Positions 47,854-57,695 are shown, numbered from the stretch's first letter. The stretch is DNA of 64,000 bases from Rhizobium sullae (GCF_025200715.1 NZ_CP104146.1:62001-126000); one strand, 5' to 3'. Notes: generated by a model not told the origin, from the letters alone. Numbers and translations are program-made.

Positions 47854-49367
47854 CTCGACTTTGTACAAAATCGGTTGTGATTTCGGGCGCTGCTGAGCAG
47901 CTCGGGTGAATCAATTCGCCGCAGGTTTCGGCCTTGCACCTTTCGTTTGGTCGGATTCGAACGGATGGATGAGCGAACAACAACATGATCGTAGCAGTGA
48001 GCCGGGAGACGCGGTCCCCCACATCCTTCGCCAATGGCTGTCGCCATTTCGTTTCTGGTTTACCGCGCCGAGTTGGGAGCATCTGCTGGTCCTGGTGATG
48101 GGTGCGCTCCTTTCGCCTGGCAAGCGAACTGTGACGGCCTGCTTGCGGATTACCGGTCGTGCGAAGGCAAGCAATTTTGCCGCCTATCATCAACTCCTAA
48201 ACCGCGCCCGCTGGAACCCCCGCCTGTTGGCGGCCCGCCTGCTATCCATCATCGTTGCCAGGTTCGTGCCCGTTGGCCCCGTCGTGATCGGGATGGACGA
48301 TACAATCGAACGGCGTTGGGGCCAACGCATCGCCGCTCGTGGCATTTATCGTGACCCGGTGCGCTCAAGCCACGGGCACTTCGTCAAGGCAAGCGGCCTG
48401 CGCTGGTTGAGCTTCATGGTCCTTTCCCCTGTCCCATGGGCCAAATGCATCAAAGCCCTGCCCGTGTTGACGATCCTGTGCCCCTCTGAGCGTCATGATC
48501 AGAAGAAGGGCCGAAAGCACAAGCTGCTGACGGATTGGGCAAGGCAAGGCGTCTTGCAGCTTTGCCGCTGGCTGCCGGACCGCGAAATCATCTTTGTCGG
48601 CGATAGCAGCTTTGCCGTTCATACACTGGCTGCGGCTCTGCCCGGCACGGCCACTCTCATCACGCGGTTGCGTCTGGATGCCAGTCTCTTTGCTCCACCG
48701 GATCAGAGGCACGAACATTCTCTGGGGCGACCGGCGCAAAAAGGCAGGCCATTGCCGAAACTGAAAACGCTCCTCAAAGACACGAAGACCGAGTGGCAAC
48801 GCATCGTCGCATCCTCTTGGTACGGCAAGCAAACCGACAAAACCCTTGATGTCACCTCAGGAACCGGCCTCTGGTATCGGCGTGGAACGCCCCGAGACCA
48901 ATTCGCTGGGTTCTCGTTCGAGACCCGTCAGGCCGTCGTGAACCCCAGGCGTTCATGAGCACCAACGTCAACCTTGAGCCCGCTCAGATCATTGCCTACT
49001 TCGTTCGGCGCTGGCAGATCGAGGTCACCTTCGCCGAAACCCGTGCGCATCTTGGCGTGGAAACCCAACGGCAGTGGAACGACAAAGCCATCATGCGCAC
49101 GACACCGTCGCTGCTGGCGCTCTACAGTCTCGTGACACTCTGGGCATGCGAAATGCTTGGCCGAGGCGCTCTTCCCTATGCTGCAGCATGGTACAAGAAA
49201 ACAGAGTTCACCTTCTCCGATGCCATCGGCGCGGTTCGCATGGTCCTGTGGGGCCAGGACATTTATCGACAGTACCCGCCAGACCCGGACGTTCCTCAAA
49301 TTCAACCAAACCGACTCAAGCGCATGACACAAGCCCTTTGCTTCGCCGCATAATGTACAAAGTCGAG
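47854..49367. mobile_element. IS701-like insertion sequence with 5-bp target duplication
   Basis: A 1514-bp element with inverted ends CTCGACTTTGTACA. It is flanked on both sides by CTAAG (47849-47853 and 49368-49372), a perfect target duplication, so the insertion is clean and comparatively recent. It carries one frameshifted transposase gene. Confidence 0.88.
47969..49353 (+). pseudogene. IS701/IS4-type DDE transposase with frameshift
   Basis: The first part (to 48958) holds HLLVLVMGALLSPGKRTVTACLR and the catalytic Asp in VVIGMDDTIERRWGQ and FVGDSSFAV. The second (48955-49353) holds the Glu in RRWQIEVTFAETRAHLG. Near 48895 the frame changes: in the other frame the expected RPIRWVLVRDPSGRREPQAFMSTN is read across the junction. 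The two frames overlap as ATGA. A split protein is conceivable, but a broken transposase is more likely. GTG 47906 is an alternative start. Confidence 0.82.
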
Positions 49368-49376
49368 CTAAGAGAA

Positions 49377-49847
49377 TCAGTGATTGTCAAAGTCATTATA
49401 GGGGGTCGCCAGCACGACGCTGGCATAGACCTCAAGCAGGCATTGTGTCGTGGGATCGATTTCCTCGACAAAACGAAATTCCATCGTGCGAATGCGTGCC
49501 TTTGCAGCCCTAAAGGCTTCGTTGAATGCTTCGTTTGATGATAGTCCTTTGCGGCTTTCTGGGCCGGTTTTATAAGCAGATTTTAGGAATCCTGTTGCTT
49601 CCCGTGCAAGCTTGAAGGCGAAGGGAGCATCATTGTGGTTCGCGCTCGGTCGGGAGTGATCGCCATAGCGCCCTCGCATCCTACCTGTCCTTCCCACGTA
49701 CAAATGGGTGCCGTTTTCCGAGAAGAGGTAAACGCCACTGCTGGGGACGACCTTTGGTAGCTTGCCCGTCACCACGGGCTCCATGAAAATCAGTTGATCG
49801 AATTTCGGATGCAGCGCGTCCGCAAACTTACGAAACTTTTCGTCCAC
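49377..49847 (-). CDS. GIY-YIG-family protein
   Basis: The 156-residue protein contains a GIY-YIG-type motif as SSGVYLFSENGTHLYVGRTGRMRGRYGDHSR, with the Arg expected in the catalytic centre and a Glu later (RFVEEIDPTTQCLLEVYA). Stand-alone proteins of this type are often of unknown function. It starts with GTG after an AAGGA ribosome-binding site. Its stop codon lies just outside the IS701-like element, so the reading frame was not damaged. Confidence 0.75.
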   Translation of the reverse strand: MDEKFRKFADALHPKFDQLIFMEPVVTGKLPKVVPSSGVYLFSENGTHLYVGRTGRMRGRYGDHSRPSANHNDAPFAFKLAREATGFLKSAYKTGPESRKGLSSNEAFNEAFRAAKARIRTMEFRFVEEIDPTTQCLLEVYASVVLATPYNDFDNH

Positions 49848-50012
49848 CGCTTATTCCTTCGCCCGATCGTCACTTTTAAAGCATGCAAGCGCAAACGCAA
49901 ATCGACATCGATATCAAGTTCAGCAGCTCTTTTGCAGCGGATAAGAAAAAATTCCTCTTGACGGGGAACCGTCGACCGGTGCTCTGCTTTTGTTCTCGTG
50001 AAAGGAGTGGAC

Positions 50013-50174
50013 ATGCGCAAGCCGGAAACCATCGAACGGCTCTATTTGGATTTTGACGGCTTCTTCGCGAGCGTTGAACAACAGTGCGACAGGCGCTTGC
50101 GCGGCCGGCCGGTCGGCGTCGTTCCCTTCGAGGGAACAGACCGAACGGCCGTGGTCGACAGCGACACGATATAG
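50013..50174 (+). pseudogene. Y-family DNA polymerase N-terminal fragment
   Basis: 53 codons with RLYLDFDGFFASVEQQCDRRLRGRPVGVVPFEG match the first catalytic motif of DinB/ImuB-type polymerases. The sequence switches abruptly to unrelated, oppositely oriented DNA at about 50165, where only the N-terminus is left. An AAAGGAG ribosome-binding site precedes ATG 50013. Confidence 0.82.
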
Positions 50175-50510
50175 AAGCCGAGATCGCCACCATCGGCTTC
50201 CGCATAGATGCGGTTGGAGATCACCTTGCGAAGCGTGAACAGCCGCCGTTCGAATTCGTCGCTGCTCGCGGCCTCCCGGCCAGCGCCGATGAACACCTGG
50301 ACATGGTGCGGCTCGGTCGCGGCGATGTCGGGCGCTTTGGAGAGCGAGGAATTGTCGACCGGCACGTCGCGGAAGCCGAGCAGAATTTGCCCTTCCTCGG
50401 CCACAGCATGGCTTCGAACCCAGCAATCGTTCGACGCGCGGTGATGAAGGATCGGAAGCTGCCGATCTTTGGCATGTTCTTCTGCCAGAAGGTTTCCGGC
50501 AAGAGCTGGA
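50175..50510 (-). pseudogene. Class II glutamine amidotransferase (GltB/GlxB-type) fragment
   Basis: On the minus strand about 110 codons read ILLGFRDVPVDNSSLSKAPDIAATEPHHVQVFIG, then FERRLFTLRKVISNRIYAEADGG and GFYIVSLSTTAV. This is an internal part of the amidotransferase domain found in glutamate synthase and in the rhizobial GlxB/MgsA proteins. Both ends are lost. It abuts the polymerase fragment on one side and IS66-derived DNA on the other. Confidence 0.7.
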
Positions 50511-50527
50511 GATTTGGCATGGCGGAT
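50489..50527 (+). pseudogene. IS66 first-ORF start remnant
   Basis: The bases around CTGCCAGAAGGTTTCCGGCA and the following GAGCTGGAGATTTGG closely match the start of the IS66 element at about 57659-57706. It is a short relic directly before the tandem duplication. Confidence 0.7.
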
Positions 50528-51027
50528 GGCGCTGATGGGCCGTGGCTTGCGACAATAGCCGCTCACTCGAACCAGCCTTTGTAGAAACCTCAATGTTCAC
50601 AAACACGCGCAATGAACGGGATGGAGGCGGCGCATACATTGAATTTTAAGCGAATCGTCTGCTTTGAGCTTTTTTGGCTAGTTGGCATGTTTGTTGCTCA
50701 CCGAGTTGAAGCTTGAGCCGCATTTCGGGGTTACCGTGATCTTCCGGTCGAAGCGTGGGGCCGTCTAAAAATCCTGGTATGGGATGGCACCGGAATGGTG
50801 CTGACCTACAGCATTTGACCTTAACTGAGTGCAATAGAATACCGAGCCGAACACCATTGTCACGAATTCGACAAGCCCCGCGTCAGGTTGTTGACACAAC
50901 CATTCTTATTTTTTGAGGCTATTCAAGAAGGCTCGGCAGATACGCCTTTTCTTGAACAGACTTTAAGGGACTGGCATTGAAATTGCACGGCTAGTACAGT
51001 TAAAAACGCAGGAAGGAGAATAAGCCG

Positions 51028-52325
51028 GTGGATAATACTTGGTTCTTCGATGAGACGCTCGCCGACGCGGACCCCGAAGTCGCCCTCCACATCGCTGCCG
51101 AGGAAGCGCGCCTACGTGGTCAAATCGAGCTTGTTGCGCCAAAGAACTACCTCAGCCGGGCTGCTCGTGAAGCCATGAATTCGATGGTCGTGTTTGCGAC
51201 GATTGAAGGTTACCCCGGCAAGAGATACCACGCTGGCGTCGAGAACTTTGATGCAATCGAGCGGTTGGCGATTGAGCGGGCGAAGGCGATGTTCGGGGGA
51301 GGGCATGCAAATGTGCAGCCTCATTCCGGTACCCAAGCGAACCAGGCGGTTTATTTCGCGACCTTAAGCCCTGGCGACACCGTGCTGAGCATGGACCTCG
51401 CCTCTGGGGGCACTTGAGTCACGGGCTCAAATCCAACTTGTCAGGTCGATGGTTCAACACCGTTTCTTACGGAACAACAGATGAAGGCTTCATCGATTAC
51501 GATGCGATGGAGCAGCTGGCGCGTGAACATCGACCGAAGCTCATAATCGTCGGGGGTTCGTCTTATCCACGAGCAATCGACTTCCAAAGGGTATCGGCGA
51601 TCGCAGCCGAGGTAGGCGCAGCGACCTTGGCGGATGTCGCACATTTCTCTGGGCTAATCGCAGGCAAGCAGTACCCGAGCCCATTTCCGCACATCGACTT
51701 CCTGACATCCACGACCAACAAAAATCTACGCGGCCCTCGCGGAGGTCTGGTCGTTTGCCGCGATGCGGCCATGGGTCGGAAGATCGATTCAGCAGTGTTC
51801 CCCGGTATCCAAGGCGGGCCGCACCCGAACGTGATGGCGGCCAAGGCTGTTTGTTTTGGCGAAGCGCTTAAACCCGAATTCGCTGAATATACAAGTCGTG
51901 TGCTGAACTGCGCGAGGACGTTGGCTTCCGGTCTCAGTTCGCGTGGCTACCAGATTGTCACCGGAGGAACAGACACTCCCTTCGCGATGGTCGATTTGAG
52001 GAATAAGGGTTTGACCGGCGATGTTGCTCAAAACGCGTTGGAAGATCACGGTGTAACGACCAACCGCAATCTCGTTCCACATGATACAGAATCTCCCAAC
52101 GTGACCTCGGGTCTTCGGATGGGAACGTCTGCGATTGCCGCTCGAGGCATGGGAGAGGCCGAGGCTTCCGAGCTAGCAGAACTCATAGCGGATGTTCTCG
52201 ATCGGGTTGGAGGCGTCACCCCCGGAAGCTCCGTCAAGATTGATCCCGCAATCGCCGGAAAAGTTTCAGCCATGGCATCAACGTTTCCACTGTACCCCAA
52301 CAATACAAAGTTGCGGCGGATTTGA
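51028..52325 (+). pseudogene. SHMT-like (GlyA-like) gene, copy 1, frameshifted
   Basis: This copy has five G where copy 2 has six (near 51407-51412), which breaks the frame after LSMDLASGG and leaves 51028-51417 and 51414-52325 as separate frames. Everything else appears the same as the intact copy. It keeps the GTG start and AAGGAG ribosome-binding site. Slippage at the G-run could restore some full-length protein, but this is speculation. Confidence 0.9.
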
Positions 52326-52874
52326 TGCGCACATGCAGCGCAGTCCGCTCCACTTACGCGCCCAATGGGCCAATGGCGCTGATGGGCCGTGGCTTGCGAC
52401 AATAGCCGCTCACTCGAACCAGCCTTTGTAGAAACCTCAATGTTCACAAACACGCGCAATGAACGGGATGGAGGCGGCGCATACATTGAATTTTAAGCGA
52501 ATCGTCTGCTTTGAGCTTTTTTGGCTAGTTGGCATGTTTGTTGCTCACCGAGTTGAAGCTTGAGCCGCATTTCGGGGTTACCGTGATCTTCCGGTCGAAG
52601 CGTGGGGCCGTCTAAAAATCCTGGTATGGGATGGCACCGGAATGGTGCTGACCTACAGCATTTGACCTTAACTGAGTGCAATAGAATACCGAGCCGAACA
52701 CCATTGTCACGAATTCGACAAGCCCCGCGTCAGGTTGTTGACACAACCATTCTTATTTTTTGAGGCTATTCAAGAAGGCTCGGCAGATACGCCTTTTCTT
52801 GAACAGACTTTAAGGGACTGGCATTGAAATTGCACGGCTAGTACAGTTAAAAACGCAGGAAGGAGAATAAGCCG

Positions 52875-54173
52875 GTGGATAATACTTGGTTCTTCGATGA
52901 GACGCTCGCCGACGCGGACCCCGAAGTCGCCCTCCACATCGCTGCCGAGGAAGCGCGCCTACGTGGTCAAATCGAGCTTGTTGCGCCAAAGAACTACCTC
53001 AGCCGGGCTGCTCGTGAAGCCATGAATTCGATGGTCGTGTTTGCGACGATTGAAGGTTACCCCGGCAAGAGATACCACGCTGGCGTCGAGAACTTTGATG
53101 CAATCGAGCGGTTGGCGATTGAGCGGGCGAAGGCGATGTTCGGGGGAGGGCATGCAAATGTGCAGCCTCATTCCGGTACCCAAGCGAACCAGGCGGTTTA
53201 TTTCGCGACCTTAAGCCCTGGCGACACCGTGCTGAGCATGGACCTCGCCTCTGGGGGGCACTTGAGTCACGGGCTCAAATCCAACTTGTCAGGTCGATGG
53301 TTCAACACCGTTTCTTACGGAACAACAGATGAAGGCTTCATCGATTACGATGCGATGGAGCAGCTGGCGCGTGAACATCGACCGAAGCTCATAATCGTCG
53401 GGGGTTCGTCTTATCCACGAGCAATCGACTTCCAAAGGGTATCGGCGATCGCAGCCGAGGTAGGCGCAGCGACCTTGGCGGATGTCGCACATTTCTCTGG
53501 GCTAATCGCAGGCAAGCAGTACCCGAGCCCATTTCCGCACATCGACTTCCTGACATCCACGACCAACAAAAATCTACGCGGCCCTCGCGGAGGTCTGGTC
53601 GTTTGCCGCGATGCGGCCATGGGTCGGAAGATCGATTCAGCAGTGTTCCCCGGTATCCAAGGCGGGCCGCACCCGAACGTGATGGCGGCCAAGGCTGTTT
53701 GTTTTGGCGAAGCGCTTAAACCCGAATTCGCTGAATATACAAGTCGTGTGCTGAACTGCGCGAGGACGTTGGCTTCCGGTCTCAGTTCGCGTGGCTACCA
53801 GATTGTCACCGGAGGAACAGACACTCCCTTCGCGATGGTCGATTTGAGGAATAAGGGTTTGACCGGCGATGTTGCTCAAAACGCGTTGGAAGATCACGGT
53901 GTAACGACCAACCGCAATCTCGTTCCACATGATACAGAATCTCCCAACGTGACCTCGGGTCTTCGGATGGGAACGTCTGCGATTGCCGCTCGAGGCATGG
54001 GAGAGGCCGAGGCTTCCGAGCTAGCAGAACTCATAGCGGATGTTCTCGATCGGGTTGGAGGCGTCACCCCCGGAAGCTCCGTCAAGATTGATCCCGCAAT
54101 CGCCGGAAAAGTTTCAGCCATGGCATCAACGTTTCCACTGTACCCCAACAATACAAAGTTGCGGCGGATTTGA
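52875..54173 (+). CDS. Serine hydroxymethyltransferase-like PLP enzyme with altered active site
   Basis: The 432-residue protein aligns along its length with GlyA and keeps the PLP lysine (in STTNKNLRGPRGG), the catalytic Glu equivalent to E. coli Glu57 (in EGYPGKRY), NVQPHSGTQAN and the C-terminal Arg region NVTSGLRMGT. Several usually invariant positions differ: IASENY is VAPKNY (Ser35 to Pro, Glu36 to Lys), KYAEG is ATIEG (Tyr55 to Thr), RYYGG is RYHAG (Tyr65 to His), and the His before the PLP lysine is Asn. A standard folate-dependent role is therefore doubtful. It starts with GTG after AAGGAG. The Ddl-like and DapF-like genes follow. Confidence 0.88.
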   Translation: MDNTWFFDETLADADPEVALHIAAEEARLRGQIELVAPKNYLSRAAREAMNSMVVFATIEGYPGKRYHAGVENFDAIERLAIERAKAMFGGGHANVQPHSGTQANQAVYFATLSPGDTVLSMDLASGGHLSHGLKSNLSGRWFNTVSYGTTDEGFIDYDAMEQLAREHRPKLIIVGGSSYPRAIDFQRVSAIAAEVGAATLADVAHFSGLIAGKQYPSPFPHIDFLTSTTNKNLRGPRGGLVVCRDAAMGRKIDSAVFPGIQGGPHPNVMAAKAVCFGEALKPEFAEYTSRVLNCARTLASGLSSRGYQIVTGGTDTPFAMVDLRNKGLTGDVAQNALEDHGVTTNRNLVPHDTESPNVTSGLRMGTSAIAARGMGEAEASELAELIADVLDRVGGVTPGSSVKIDPAIAGKVSAMASTFPLYPNNTKLRRI

Positions 54174-54556
54174 TGCGCACATGCAGCGCAGTCCGCTCCA
54201 CTTACGCGCCCAATGGGCCAATGGCGCTGATGGGCCGTGGCTTGCGACAATAGCCGCTCACTCGAACCAGCCTTTGTAGAAACCTCAATGTTCACAAACA
54301 CGCGCAATGAACGGGATGGAGGCGGCGCATACATTGAATTTTAAGCGAATCGTCTGCTTTGAGCTTTTTTGGCTAGTTGGCATGTTTGTTGCACATTAGA
54401 GGTCGGGCGGCGGTTAACAACTGAATTTGCCGCTCTGGAGTGTCAGCGTGATCAATGAAGCCAAGGAAGGAAGCACAGTCTCGTGAAAGCTCGTCACTTA
54501 AACTGAGAAGTGGTCTTTGAAGTTGTTCCGGTTTCACAATCAATGAGGACTGTCAA

Positions 54557-55522
54557 ATGCAAGATTCAAAACTACTTTCGGCCGCACGAGAAGTTCTATC
54601 CAAGTCGGATTTGGTTCTTCTTGCTGGAGGTTCATCAACTGAGCGCGGAGGCTCTCTTGAAACCAAAAATGCACTATTGCCATACCTTCAAAAACTTTGC
54701 CGTTCAGTTGAAGTTGTGGACCCAGACGAGGTGGATCACTTGCTCAGTGCCGTCCGCCAATGCGACTTCGTGCTAAATGTTGTGTATGGCGCGGGAGGCG
54801 AAGACGGTAGGATCCAGGGATTCCTTGACACCCTACGTGTTCCATATTCCGGTCCATCAGTCCTAGCCTCTGCAATTGGAATGAACAAAGAAGTCTTTGT
54901 CGCATTGCTTCGAGCTTGGGGCTATCCAGTCCCTTACGGCCGTTTGGTAACAACGCTGGAAGATCCGCGCACCTGGCCAGGCGAACTCCAGCAATCGAAG
55001 GTGCTGGTCCTGAAACCAATTGATGAGGGGTCCAGCCTGGGAATCAAGATGTTGGATGGCCAGGCTGCATCTGCGGAGGCAATTAGCCAAATTGAACCTT
55101 GTGACCGCTCCAGATGGCGCCTTGAAGAATTCATCGAAGGAGCATCCGGTACCGTCGGTATCTTTCAGGTTGGCCCTGAGTTTGTTATTGGCGATGCCGT
55201 AGTGTTCGACATTCCAGACGGCCGGCGTTTTTTTGATGACCAGCTGAAGATTCGTCCCAAATCCAGGATACTCCATGGACCGGCGGCAGAACGTGTCCGC
55301 AATGATGCCCTGATGCTTTATAAGCAATTGAACTGCAAAGGGCTTGTACGGTTAGACTTTATCTACCGCGACAGTGCCCCCGTCTATCTAGAGGCAAATA
55401 CAATTCCAGGGCTGCACCCTGACAGTACTGCGCCACTCTCCTTCCTATCGCGGTTCTCATTCGAAGACTTCCTCACACTGAGCACTGCTGCACAAATCCC
55501 CCCCGGGCAGCTAATGGTCTAA
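54557..55522 (+). CDS. D-alanine-D-alanine ligase-like ATP-grasp enzyme
   Basis: The 321-residue protein has the Ddl layout: an N-terminal LLAGGSSTERGGSLETK (Ddl has GGxSxEReVSL), the ATP-grasp KPIDEGSSLGIKML and LEEFIEGASGTVGIF, and the C-terminal metal and substrate site VRLDFIYRDSAPVYLEANTIPGLHPDSTAPLSF. It is divergent from housekeeping Ddl in the substrate loop. Possible roles are a dipeptide or amino acid ligase in a small biosynthetic island, or resistance to a Ddl inhibitor (inference). The DapF-like gene follows after 108 bases. Confidence 0.83.
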   Translation: MQDSKLLSAAREVLSKSDLVLLAGGSSTERGGSLETKNALLPYLQKLCRSVEVVDPDEVDHLLSAVRQCDFVLNVVYGAGGEDGRIQGFLDTLRVPYSGPSVLASAIGMNKEVFVALLRAWGYPVPYGRLVTTLEDPRTWPGELQQSKVLVLKPIDEGSSLGIKMLDGQAASAEAISQIEPCDRSRWRLEEFIEGASGTVGIFQVGPEFVIGDAVVFDIPDGRRFFDDQLKIRPKSRILHGPAAERVRNDALMLYKQLNCKGLVRLDFIYRDSAPVYLEANTIPGLHPDSTAPLSFLSRFSFEDFLTLSTAAQIPPGQLMV

Positions 55523-55630
55523 ATTTGGTTGGGTAATGCATGTGTCGATCATTGTGACGAGGTACGCGGACGGGCGTAACGCAAGTGGTTTCCTTTTAAT
55601 TACAGACCCTATCAAGCTGGACAGAACAAA

Positions 55631-56533
55631 ATGACACACATCAGCTTCCTTTCGTGCCCTCCACCAAATGCCTTGCTTGGGCATTGGCCGTTCATCAAGA
55701 TGCATGGCCTGCAGAACTATTTCGTGATTTTAGATTCGCGGAACGGACCAAAATGTCTCGATCAGGGTGACATCGTCCGCATCTGCGATAGCCACACCGG
55801 TGTGGGAGGCGAGCAACTGCTCACCATTGAGCACGCCTCACACGAGGGATACAAGGCCGGTGCCTACGCGGCGATGAGGATCTTTAACACCGATGGCAAG
55901 GAGGTCGGCGCGTGCGGCAATGCCACTCGCTGCGTAGCACATCTACTCCTCGAGGAGACCGGCGGGGACGAGGTGCAGATTGAAACGCGAGCAGGCGTCC
56001 TTCACTGCCGCAAGGCGGGATCAATGCAGATCAGCGTCACGCTCGGGCCGATCAGTATGGACTGGCGCAGAATTCCCTTGGCCAACTATGTTGATACACT
56101 TCACCTACCCCTGCAAAGCGGACCACTAAAGGACGGTGTCGCACTCAACATTGGCAATCCGCATGCAGTCTTCTTCGTCGATCAACTCGAAGAGCTTGAT
56201 ATGGCGCACTATGCGCCCGTGGTGCAGAATGATTCGCTGTTTCCCGACGGCGTTAATGTGGGTGCAGCCGAAGTTCTCGACGAGCAGACGCTGCGACTTG
56301 CCGTCTGGGAGCGACCTGGGATATTGACCAAGTCATGTGGAACCGGCGCGTGCGTTGCCGCGTACGCTGCACTGAAACGAGGCCTCATGACCTCCAGCAG
56401 AATTGTCGTTCACCTTTCAGCTGGATCGCTGAAAATTGAGATTTTGCACGGAGACATGGCTGTCATGACCGGACCAGTCGCGTTTTGTTGCCATGGTTTT
56501 ATAGAAGGGGGCAAGGTCATATGGAATCATTGA
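55631..56533 (+). CDS. Diaminopimelate epimerase-like (DapF-family) racemase/epimerase
   Basis: The 300-residue protein has two DapF domains with the pair of catalytic cysteines, Cys95 in GACGNATRCVA and Cys236 in KSCGTGACVAAYA, so a two-base epimerisation is likely. Changes from true DapF include HGLQNYF for HGLGNDF, GNA for GNG after the first Cys, and RPGILTKS before the second Cys. It may therefore act on another amino acid. A DapF homologue and a Ddl homologue also occur together in the D-cycloserine cluster of Streptomyces, but other genes of that pathway are absent here. Confidence 0.83.
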   Translation: MTHISFLSCPPPNALLGHWPFIKMHGLQNYFVILDSRNGPKCLDQGDIVRICDSHTGVGGEQLLTIEHASHEGYKAGAYAAMRIFNTDGKEVGACGNATRCVAHLLLEETGGDEVQIETRAGVLHCRKAGSMQISVTLGPISMDWRRIPLANYVDTLHLPLQSGPLKDGVALNIGNPHAVFFVDQLEELDMAHYAPVVQNDSLFPDGVNVGAAEVLDEQTLRLAVWERPGILTKSCGTGACVAAYAALKRGLMTSSRIVVHLSAGSLKIEILHGDMAVMTGPVAFCCHGFIEGGKVIWNH

Positions 56534-56721
56534 TAGCTCAATGCCTTGTCGAATGATGGAGGTTTGAATTGGGCCGTCGTCGTATCTGGGCAGGAAGCGT
56601 CCGGCTTTGTGCTCGACAATAAGTGCGGATCGTGGCTGGACGCGCTTTCGAGAACATCATACCGCGGCCACGCTCGCTACCCATCCAACGATCGTGATTT
56701 CTGAAATGGTAGGAGGTTGAA

Positions 56722-57144
56722 ATATTTCTGAAAGCCGACGGAACAAAGGTTTGGCTGCGCAGTTCCAGCAGACTGCCATATCTAGTGCTGGGAGGCGTTA
56801 TCGAAAGCTCAGAGGACTATGAAATAACTAGATCAAGGCTCATGCAGGTCTACGAATTAACTTCCGGTATCGCGTCTGACGATGCGTTCCTCATGCAGGA
56901 GTTTGAGGATAGAGGCGCCTTGGTCTTCTGCATGCGACCCGACAAAAACTGCGCCTTACTACTCTTGGGAAAATTTGATTACGGATTGGAAAAGCAGAAA
57001 TCCGGGATGGACAAGCGGAAACATGATGCGGTGTTAGCAAACCTCTTCGGCGTGTTCAAGAAGAGCGCAGATGAGATCGCGCGACAGGTCGGTACGATCC
57101 GCTTTGATTATGTGCAGACGGAGCTCGCGATGATTGCCGGCTGA
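56722..57144 (+). CDS. Hypothetical protein, start codon uncertain
   Basis: The frame encodes about 119 residues from GTG 56785 (starting MLGGVIESSEDYEITRSRL) but stays open to 56713. A perfect AGGAGG lies at 56711-56716, and the in-frame codon five bases later is ATA (56722), not ATG. Read from there the protein would begin with FLKADGTKVWLRSSSRLPYL and have 140 residues. Possibly an ATG mutated to ATA. I recognise no family. It is downstream of the DapF-like gene and might be its operon partner. Confidence 0.5.
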   Translation: MFLKADGTKVWLRSSSRLPYLVLGGVIESSEDYEITRSRLMQVYELTSGIASDDAFLMQEFEDRGALVFCMRPDKNCALLLLGKFDYGLEKQKSGMDKRKHDAVLANLFGVFKKSADEIARQVGTIRFDYVQTELAMIAG

Positions 57145-57223
57145 AGAATGGGCGTGCGCTAATTCTGGTTTGGGCGTGTCGCAAGCTGGACTTGCTTCGG
57201 AGAAGTGGAGAGGCATTTTCAGA

Positions 57224-57606
57224 TCATGCGGCCAGTGTCTCGAACTGTGCGGGGCTTAGGTAGTCAAGCGCCGAGTGCCGCCGGGTGGGATTGTAGAAGC
57301 CATCGATGTAGCGGGCAATGGCAATTTCGGCCTGATTTCGCGTCTGATAGATGGTCCTCCAGATAAGCTCTGATTTCAACGTCTTGAAGAACGTTTCGAC
57401 CATGGCGTTATCATAGCAGTTTCCCTTTCCTGACATCGAGATTAGGATGCCATTGCTGCGCAGCAGGGCCTGATAGTCAACTGAACAATATTGACTGCCG
57501 CGGTCGGAGTGATGGATCAGGCCAGGCTTTGGTCGACGCATGATAATGGCTTTTCGAAGAGCATTGACTGCCAGTTGGCGATGGAGCCGATCACCGGTAT
57601 CCCAGC
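57224..57606 (-). pseudogene. IS3-family transposase OrfB, C-terminal part
   Basis: About 127 codons hold the end of an IS3-type DDE core: GLIHHSDRGSQYCSVDYQALL, GNCYDNAMVETFFKTLKSEL and the final HSALDYLSPAQFE. The 5' part is lost at the left end of the IS66 element (57607). It is a different IS3 group from the element at 35304. Confidence 0.88.
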
Positions 57607-57695
57607 GTATGCGCCGCCTACGCCCCATTGATTCCGCATGTTTCTGAACATTGAGGTTTCTGCAGAAGGTTTTCGGCAAGAGCTGGAGATTTGGA

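Larger units (their letters stand above)
50526..54392. repeat. Tandem duplication, two 1.85-kb units plus a 172-bp partial third
   Basis: Unit 1 (50526-52372, 1847 bp) and unit 2 (52373-54220, 1848 bp) read identically apart from one base, and 54221-54392 repeats the first 172 bp of the unit. The layout is R-glyA'-R-glyA-R. R contains an IS66-type left end in reverse orientation (its reverse complement starts GTATGCGCCGCCT, as at 57607). Each unit also holds an IS66 tnpB relic (about 50700-50811 and 52547-52658). Recombination between R copies explains the duplication. Confidence 0.92.

Noticed and set aside
54557..56533. A D-cycloserine biosynthesis cluster
   Set aside because: Ddl-like and DapF-like genes fit, but the arginase-like, cysteine-synthase-like and acetyltransferase genes of that pathway are missing.
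57168..57182. GGGCGTGTCGCAA, identical to the left end of the deleted IS at 32760
   Set aside because: Only 13 bases match and no partner repeat or transposase piece of that element is nearby, so it may be coincidence.
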